This document shows, in pieces, positions 7,118 to 11,208 of a DNA stretch of 11,208 nt. Within the stretch, counting starts at the first letter, position 1. Each line of letters starts with the position of its first letter. Source of the DNA: CBDDRG01 sp965232975 (GTDB taxonomy: Bacteria > Pseudomonadota > Gammaproteobacteria > Pseudomonadales > Porticoccaceae); the NCBI GenBank assembly GCA_965232975.1, contig CBDDRG010000231.1:1-11208 (forward strand), in the 5' to 3' direction. A program made the position numbers and the translations under genes. The notes under the pieces were generated by a model that saw nothing but the letters and a program-made list of their open reading frames with translations, was not told the DNA's origin and did no database searches.

Positions 7118-8050
7118 CTAAGCGAGCCCCTTGGGCATCGAAAAGCGGATGTTCTCGGTCTTGCCGCGCAGCTCGACGGCATCAGTCGCGCCCAGTGCGC
7201 GCAAGTGGGCGACCACGTCCCGCACCAATTTTTCCGGCGCCGAGGCGCCGGCGGTGATCCCGACCCGGCGGGCGGCAGCCAGCCATTCGGGGTGGATGTC
7301 CGCGGGCCCGTCGATCAAATAGGCCGTCGTGCCACAGCGCTCGGCGAGTTCGCGCAGGCGATTTGAATTCGAGCTGTTCGGCGAGCCGACCACCAGCACC
7401 AGATCGCACTCCAGCGCGAGCTGGCGCACCGCGTCCTGGCGATTCTGCGTGGCATAGCAGATGTCGTCCCGGCGCGGCCCGCGAATGGCGGGAAAGCGCT
7501 CGCGCAGCGCTTCGATCACGCGGGCGGTATCGTCCATCGACAGCGTGGTTTGGGTGACATAACAGAGGCGTGCGGGGTCTTGCACCACCAACGCAGCGAC
7601 ATCGGCCTCGTTTTCGACCAGATAGATGGCGCCGCCGCGCGTCGCGTCATACTGGCCCATGGTGCCCTCGACCTCCGGGTGGCCCTGGTGACCGATCAGG
7701 ATGCACTCCTCGCCCTGGCGGCTGGCGCGCTCGACCTCGATATGAACCTTGGTCACCAGCGGGCAGGTGGCGTCGAATACCCTGAGCTGGCGGGCAACTG
7801 CTTCCCGGCGCACCGCCTGCGAGACCCCGTGGGCGCTGAAAATGGCGATGACGCCGTCCGGCACCTCGGCCAGCACCTCGACAAATATCGCACCCCGCGC
7901 GCGCAGGCTGTCGACGACAAATTTGTTGTGTACGACTTCATGGCGCACGTAGATCGGCGGGCCGAAGGTCTCAAGTGCACGCTCGACGATGTCGATGGCG
8001 CGGTCGACGCCGGCGCAAAAGCCGCGCGGATTGGCCAGCCGGATATCCAT
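7118..8050 (-). CDS. ispH: 4-hydroxy-3-methylbut-2-enyl diphosphate reductase IspH (LytB)
   Basis: Last enzyme of the MEP isoprenoid pathway: an iron-sulfur reductase converting HMBPP to IPP and DMAPP in the cytoplasm. The 310-residue product has the expected length and the three cluster cysteines C12 (NPRGFCAGV), C96 (VFDATCPLV) and C198 (DDICYATQNRQ). Active-site residues of the family are present: H41, H74 (FSAHGVS), H124 and E126 (HPEVEG), the TQTT segment around residue 168 and the SSNS motif near residue 227. Its ATG shares one base with the fkpB stop (TGATG), implying coupled translation. The fkpB-ispH pairing is common in gammaproteobacteria. No residue important for function appears to be missing. 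Confidence 0.97.
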   Translation of the reverse strand: MDIRLANPRGFCAGVDRAIDIVERALETFGPPIYVRHEVVHNKFVVDSLRARGAIFVEVLAEVPDGVIAIFSAHGVSQAVRREAVARQLRVFDATCPLVTKVHIEVERASRQGEECILIGHQGHPEVEGTMGQYDATRGGAIYLVENEADVAALVVQDPARLCYVTQTTLSMDDTARVIEALRERFPAIRGPRRDDICYATQNRQDAVRQLALECDLVLVVGSPNSSNSNRLRELAERCGTTAYLIDGPADIHPEWLAAARRVGITAGASAPEKLVRDVVAHLRALGATDAVELRGKTENIRFSMPKGLA

Positions 8051-8553
8051 CAGCCGGCCTCGCTGCGCGCAATCTGTCCGCCGTCCGGCACCCAGTCCTG
8101 GGCCAGATTGATCCGCCGCGCACGCACCGCAATTATCTGAACCTGGAACAAAATCGTGCGCCCCGCCAGTGGATGGTTGAAATCGACCTCGACCTGGTCG
8201 CCGTCGACACCGATCACCACTCCGGGCGTCTCGGCACCGGCGGCATCGGCAAAGGACACCACCAGGCCGGGCGTCAGCGGCGGATCAACGGCGAACAGCC
8301 GGCGGGCGATGCGCTGCACATTGTCCGGATTGAACTGGCCGAACGCCTGTTCCGGCGGCACGTCGAAGGTCGCGCTGGCGCCGGCGTGGAGACCGACCAG
8401 CAACTGCTCGAAACCGGGTAGCAAATTGCCGTCGCCCAGCGTGAAGGTCGCCGGGGCGCCGTCGAAGTTGGCGTCGATGAGGGCGCCGTCGGCCAGCGCG
8501 AGCGCGAAATGGAGGGTTACCTCGCAGCCGGGGCCGATACCAGGGTCAGCCAT
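8050..8553 (-). CDS. fkpB: FKBP-type peptidyl-prolyl cis-trans isomerase FkpB (SlpA)
   Basis: Cytoplasmic SlyD-like prolyl isomerase/chaperone. The 167-residue product starts with the FKBP half (VTLHFALALADGALIDAN), then TLGDGNLLPGFEQLLVGLHAG (about residues 38-58). An insert-in-flap chaperone domain spans roughly residues 70-125, and the FKBP fold closes with DFNHPLAGRTILFQV, the signature of the SlyD/FkpB group. It lacks the His-rich metal-binding tail of SlyD. I chose the ATG at 8553 because GGGAGG stands 8 nt upstream; a TTG at 8577 would add 8 residues without support. It overlaps the lspA stop by 8 nt (ATGGCTGA) and sits between lspA and ispH, the usual gammaproteobacterial order. Confidence 0.94.
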   Translation of the reverse strand: MADPGIGPGCEVTLHFALALADGALIDANFDGAPATFTLGDGNLLPGFEQLLVGLHAGASATFDVPPEQAFGQFNPDNVQRIARRLFAVDPPLTPGLVVSFADAAGAETPGVVIGVDGDQVEVDFNHPLAGRTILFQVQIIAVRARRINLAQDWVPDGGQIARSEAG

Positions 8554-9088
8554 CGCGCCGGCCTCCCGCACCGCCAAACAGGTTGTCGAGGATCAACAGG
8601 GCCGCGCCCAGCGTGATCGCGGAGTCGGCCAGATTAAAGGCCGGCCAGTAATATCCCTGATAGTGCAGGTGAATGAAATCGACGACGTGGCCCAGCGTCA
8701 GGCGATCCCACAGATTGCCGAGTGCGCCGCCCAGCACCAGCGCCAGACCTAGCCCCAGCCGGGTGGCCGCGGCCGGCAGCCGATAAATCCACACCACCAA
8801 CACCAGGCTGACAATGGCCGCGACGGCCCCGAACAACCACTGCTGCCAACCGCCGGCCTGGCTCAAAAAACTGAACGCGGCGCCCTTGTTGTGGAGCAGA
8901 CACAGGTCGAAGAATGAGGTAACGGCCACCGGCTCGCCGTAGATCAGCTGCGAACTGGCGAGGTGCTTGGTGACCTGGTCCGCGGCGATGAGCAGAACCG
9001 CCAGCAGATACCAAAGCGCGCGGCCCGCGGTCGCGGGCCCGGCGGGCCAGGACGGCATCGGCTTCCCCAGCGCGGCGGCCTTACGCAT
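8546..9088 (-). CDS. lspA: Lipoprotein signal peptidase II LspA
   Basis: Inner-membrane aspartyl protease that removes the signal peptide from diacylglyceryl-prolipoproteins. The 180-residue product shows the family's four hydrophobic segments (about residues 24-36, 84-101, 110-125, 152-169). It has the AADQVTK, NKGAAFSF, GALGNLWDR and HVVDFI...FNLADSAI motifs. By alignment with known LspA the catalytic pair is D137 (VVDF) and D155 (NLADS). The ATG at 9088 overlaps the ileS stop by 8 nt (ATGCGTAA) and has GAGGTG 7 nt upstream, so I prefer it. An ATG at 9058, with GGGGA upstream, would give 170 residues, nearer the usual length, and cannot be excluded. Confidence 0.94.
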   Translation of the reverse strand: MRKAAALGKPMPSWPAGPATAGRALWYLLAVLLIAADQVTKHLASSQLIYGEPVAVTSFFDLCLLHNKGAAFSFLSQAGGWQQWLFGAVAAIVSLVLVVWIYRLPAAATRLGLGLALVLGGALGNLWDRLTLGHVVDFIHLHYQGYYWPAFNLADSAITLGAALLILDNLFGGAGGRRDG

Positions 9089-11208
9089 AGCGCCGCACCT
9101 CGCCCTGGCCATCGACATTGTCGACACAGCGCGCGCACAGCTCCGGGTGGCGTGCGGCGACCCCGACATCGCCGCGGTGATGCCAGCAGCGCACGCACTT
9201 GGCGGCCGTGGATCTGACCACGCTCAAGCGCAAATCGGTCAACTCCGTCGTCTCGGCGCCCGCCGCCGCACTCAGGGGCGCGAGCGCGGCGGTCGAGGTA
9301 ATCAGCACAAAGCGCAGTTCGTCACCGAGCTTGGCGAGGGCAGCGTGCAGGGCTTCGCCGGCGTACACCACCACGTCCGCCTCCAGCGAGCCGCCGAGCG
9401 CGCCCTGACTGCGTTTGGCCTCCATGGCCTTGTTGACGGCCTCCTTGACCTGGATGACGCGATCCCATTCAGCGTGGGCAATGGCGCTAGCCACCGGCAG
9501 CTCCGCCAGCGGATACCACTCGGCGAGGAACACCGAGGCCGCCCGCGGGCCGGGCAGGCAGCTCCAGATCTCCTCGGCGGTAAAACTCAGGATCGGCGCC
9601 AGCCAGCGCACCAGCGCCTCGGCGATGTCGTAGAGCGCGGTCTGCGCCGAGCGCCGCGCCCGACTGTCGGCGCGACAGGTGTATTGGCGGTCCTTGATGA
9701 TGTCGAGGTAAAAGCCACCGAGATCGCGCACACAGAAGTTGTGCAGCTGCTGGTAGATGCCGTGAAAATTGTAGCTGTCGTAAGCCGCGATGATGTCGCG
9801 CTGCAGGCGCGCCGCGCGATCCACCGCCCATTGATCGAGCGCGAGCATGTCGGCCGCCGCCACCCGGTGGTGGGCCGGATCGAAGCCGTCGAGATTGGCG
9901 AGCAGAAAGCGCGCGGTGTTGCGGATGCGGCGATAGGAGTCGGCGGTGCGCTTGAGAATCTCGCCCGACACCGTCATCTCGCCGCTGAAATCGGTGGAGG
10001 CCACCCACAGCCGCAACACGTCGGCGCCCAGTTCGTTGGTGACCTGTTGCGGGGCGACGACGTTGCCGAGGGACTTGGACATCTTGCGCCCGGCGGCATC
10101 GACGGTGAAGCCGTGGGTCAGCACCGCGCAGTAGGGTGCGTTGCCATTGATGGCGATGGCGGTTTTCAGCGACGACTGGAACCAGCCGCGGTGCTGATCC
10201 GACCCTTCGAGATACAGATCGGCCGGATAGGCGAGCTCGGCGCGCGCGCGCAGCACGGCCTGGTGGGTGACCCCGGAATCGAACCAGACATCCAGCGTGT
10301 CGGTGACCTTGGCGTAGTCGCCGGCGGCGGCGCCGAGCAGCGCGCGGGCGTCGAGGTCGTACCAAGCGTCGATACCCGCCTGTTCGACCTGCGCGGCCAC
10401 CGCCTCGATCAGCCGCGGCGTGTCCGGGTGCAGCTCGCCGGTCTGTTTATGGACGAACAGCGCGATGGGCACGCCCCAGGTGCGCTGGCGCGAGATACAC
10501 CAGTCCGGGCTGTTGGCGAGCATCGCCGCCATGCGCGCCTGCCCCCAGTCGGGGTGCCAGGCGACCTGGGCGACGGCGGCCTGGGCGTCGGCGAGCAAAT
10601 TTTTCGCCGTCATGCTGATGAACCACTGGGGCGTGGCGCGATAGATCAAGGGCGTCTTGGTGCGCCAGCAGTGCGGAAAGCTGTGGGTGATCGGTGCGAC
10701 CGCAAGCAGGTTGCCGTGTGCCCTGAGCACCTCGATGACGGGTTCATCGACCTTGTAGACGTGCATGCCCGCGAACAGCTCGACGTCGGCGCCGTAGACG
10801 CCGTCGCCATCGATGTAATTGAGGGTGCCGATGCCGTAGCGCGCGCCGGCGACGAAGTCTTCGACGCCGTGATCGGGCGACGTATGGACGGCCCCGGTAC
10901 CGGCTTCGGTGGTGACGTGATCGCCGAGGATCACCGGCACCTGGCGCGCATAAAACGGGTGGTGCAGCAACTGGTGTTCCAGCGCCGCGCCCCGGCAGCG
11001 CCCGACGACCTCGGCGCCCTTGCCACCCCAACGCTTCAGCGCCGGTTCGAGCAGGCTTTCCGCCACTACCAGACGCCGACGGCGGCCGCCGATCTCGCAG
11101 CTGACGACGACATAGTCGATGTCCGCATTGACCGCTACCGCCTGGTTGGCGGGCAGCGTCCAGGGGGTCGTGGTCCAGATCACCACTGCCAGTTCGCCGG
11201 CACCATCG
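9081..11208 (-). CDS. ileS: Isoleucyl-tRNA synthetase IleRS (5' end beyond window)
   Basis: Class I aminoacyl-tRNA synthetase that charges tRNA-Ile and hydrolyses mischarged valine. About 708 C-terminal residues are visible; a full enzyme has about 940, so roughly 230 N-terminal residues, including the HIGH signature, lie outside the window. Visible in order: the editing-domain motif VIWTTTPWTLPAN at the edge, GTGAVHTSPDHGVEDF (near 10855-10902) with the conserved editing Asp, the DVWFDSG motif, KMSKS (10071-10085), the anticodon-binding helical domain, and a C-terminal zinc ribbon with two Cys-x-x-Cys pairs (CVRC near 9187-9198, CARC near 9126-9137). The zinc ribbon is typical of the bacterial enzyme sensitive to mupirocin. 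It overlaps lspA by 8 nt. No frameshift is seen. Confidence 0.97.
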   Translation of the reverse strand, partial: DGAGELAVVIWTTTPWTLPANQAVAVNADIDYVVVSCEIGGRRRRLVVAESLLEPALKRWGGKGAEVVGRCRGAALEHQLLHHPFYARQVPVILGDHVTTEAGTGAVHTSPDHGVEDFVAGARYGIGTLNYIDGDGVYGADVELFAGMHVYKVDEPVIEVLRAHGNLLAVAPITHSFPHCWRTKTPLIYRATPQWFISMTAKNLLADAQAAVAQVAWHPDWGQARMAAMLANSPDWCISRQRTWGVPIALFVHKQTGELHPDTPRLIEAVAAQVEQAGIDAWYDLDARALLGAAAGDYAKVTDTLDVWFDSGVTHQAVLRARAELAYPADLYLEGSDQHRGWFQSSLKTAIAINGNAPYCAVLTHGFTVDAAGRKMSKSLGNVVAPQQVTNELGADVLRLWVASTDFSGEMTVSGEILKRTADSYRRIRNTARFLLANLDGFDPAHHRVAAADMLALDQWAVDRAARLQRDIIAAYDSYNFHGIYQQLHNFCVRDLGGFYLDIIKDRQYTCRADSRARRSAQTALYDIAEALVRWLAPILSFTAEEIWSCLPGPRAASVFLAEWYPLAELPVASAIAHAEWDRVIQVKEAVNKAMEAKRSQGALGGSLEADVVVYAGEALHAALAKLGDELRFVLITSTAALAPLSAAAGAETTELTDLRLSVVRSTAAKCVRCWHHRGDVGVAARHPELCARCVDNVDGQGEVRRYA

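Noticed and set aside
7111..7121. ACAGGCTC shared with the edge of the hairpin array (129-136)
   Set aside because: Eight shared bases next to the ispH stop are suggestive of a common repeat end but too short to claim, and no hairpins accompany this copy.

Overview
The window reads as a chromosomal segment of a GC-rich gammaproteobacterium. All nine protein genes lie on the minus strand, so transcription runs from high to low coordinates. The gene order ileS, lspA, fkpB, ispH, then a minor-pilin cluster (GspH/FimT-type pseudopilin, pilV, pilW, pilX, pilY1, pilE) is, from general knowledge, the arrangement known from Pseudomonas and relatives. I cannot place the organism below class from sequence alone.

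Layout, in transcription order. Positions 11208-9081 hold the C-terminal three quarters of isoleucyl-tRNA synthetase; its 5' end is outside the window. It is followed by lspA (8-nt overlap), fkpB (8-nt overlap) and ispH (TGATG junction), a tightly coupled housekeeping block. After a 145-bp spacer the type IV pilus assembly block starts: FimT/FimU-like pseudopilin, pilV, pilW (8-nt overlap with pilV), pilX, a 109-bp gap, the large pilY1, then pilE 18 nt further on. The last 272 bases (positions 272-1) carry no convincing gene.

How the genes work together: IleRS charges tRNA-Ile, LspA removes lipoprotein signal peptides, FkpB is a prolyl isomerase/chaperone and IspH makes IPP/DMAPP. The second block encodes the minor pilins and the PilY1 adhesin that together prime type IV pilus assembly and sit at the tip. 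PilD, PilB/T, PilM-Q and the major pilin PilA would have to be encoded elsewhere.

The main unexplained structure is directly after pilE. Four perfect inverted repeats stand nearly back to back in 119 bp (142-260). The one nearest pilE has the form of a bidirectional intrinsic terminator. Two of the four carry an AGGA loop on the plus strand, and one of these sits in a context resembling a CsrA/RsmA site. Other points worth attention are a 12-bp tandem repeat coding most of the PilE leader, a PilY1 N-terminus with a degenerate metal-binding motif but several intact calcium-loop motifs, and recurring 8-nt gene overlaps. I found no clear evidence of a wholly new system; the genes themselves are a well-known cluster.
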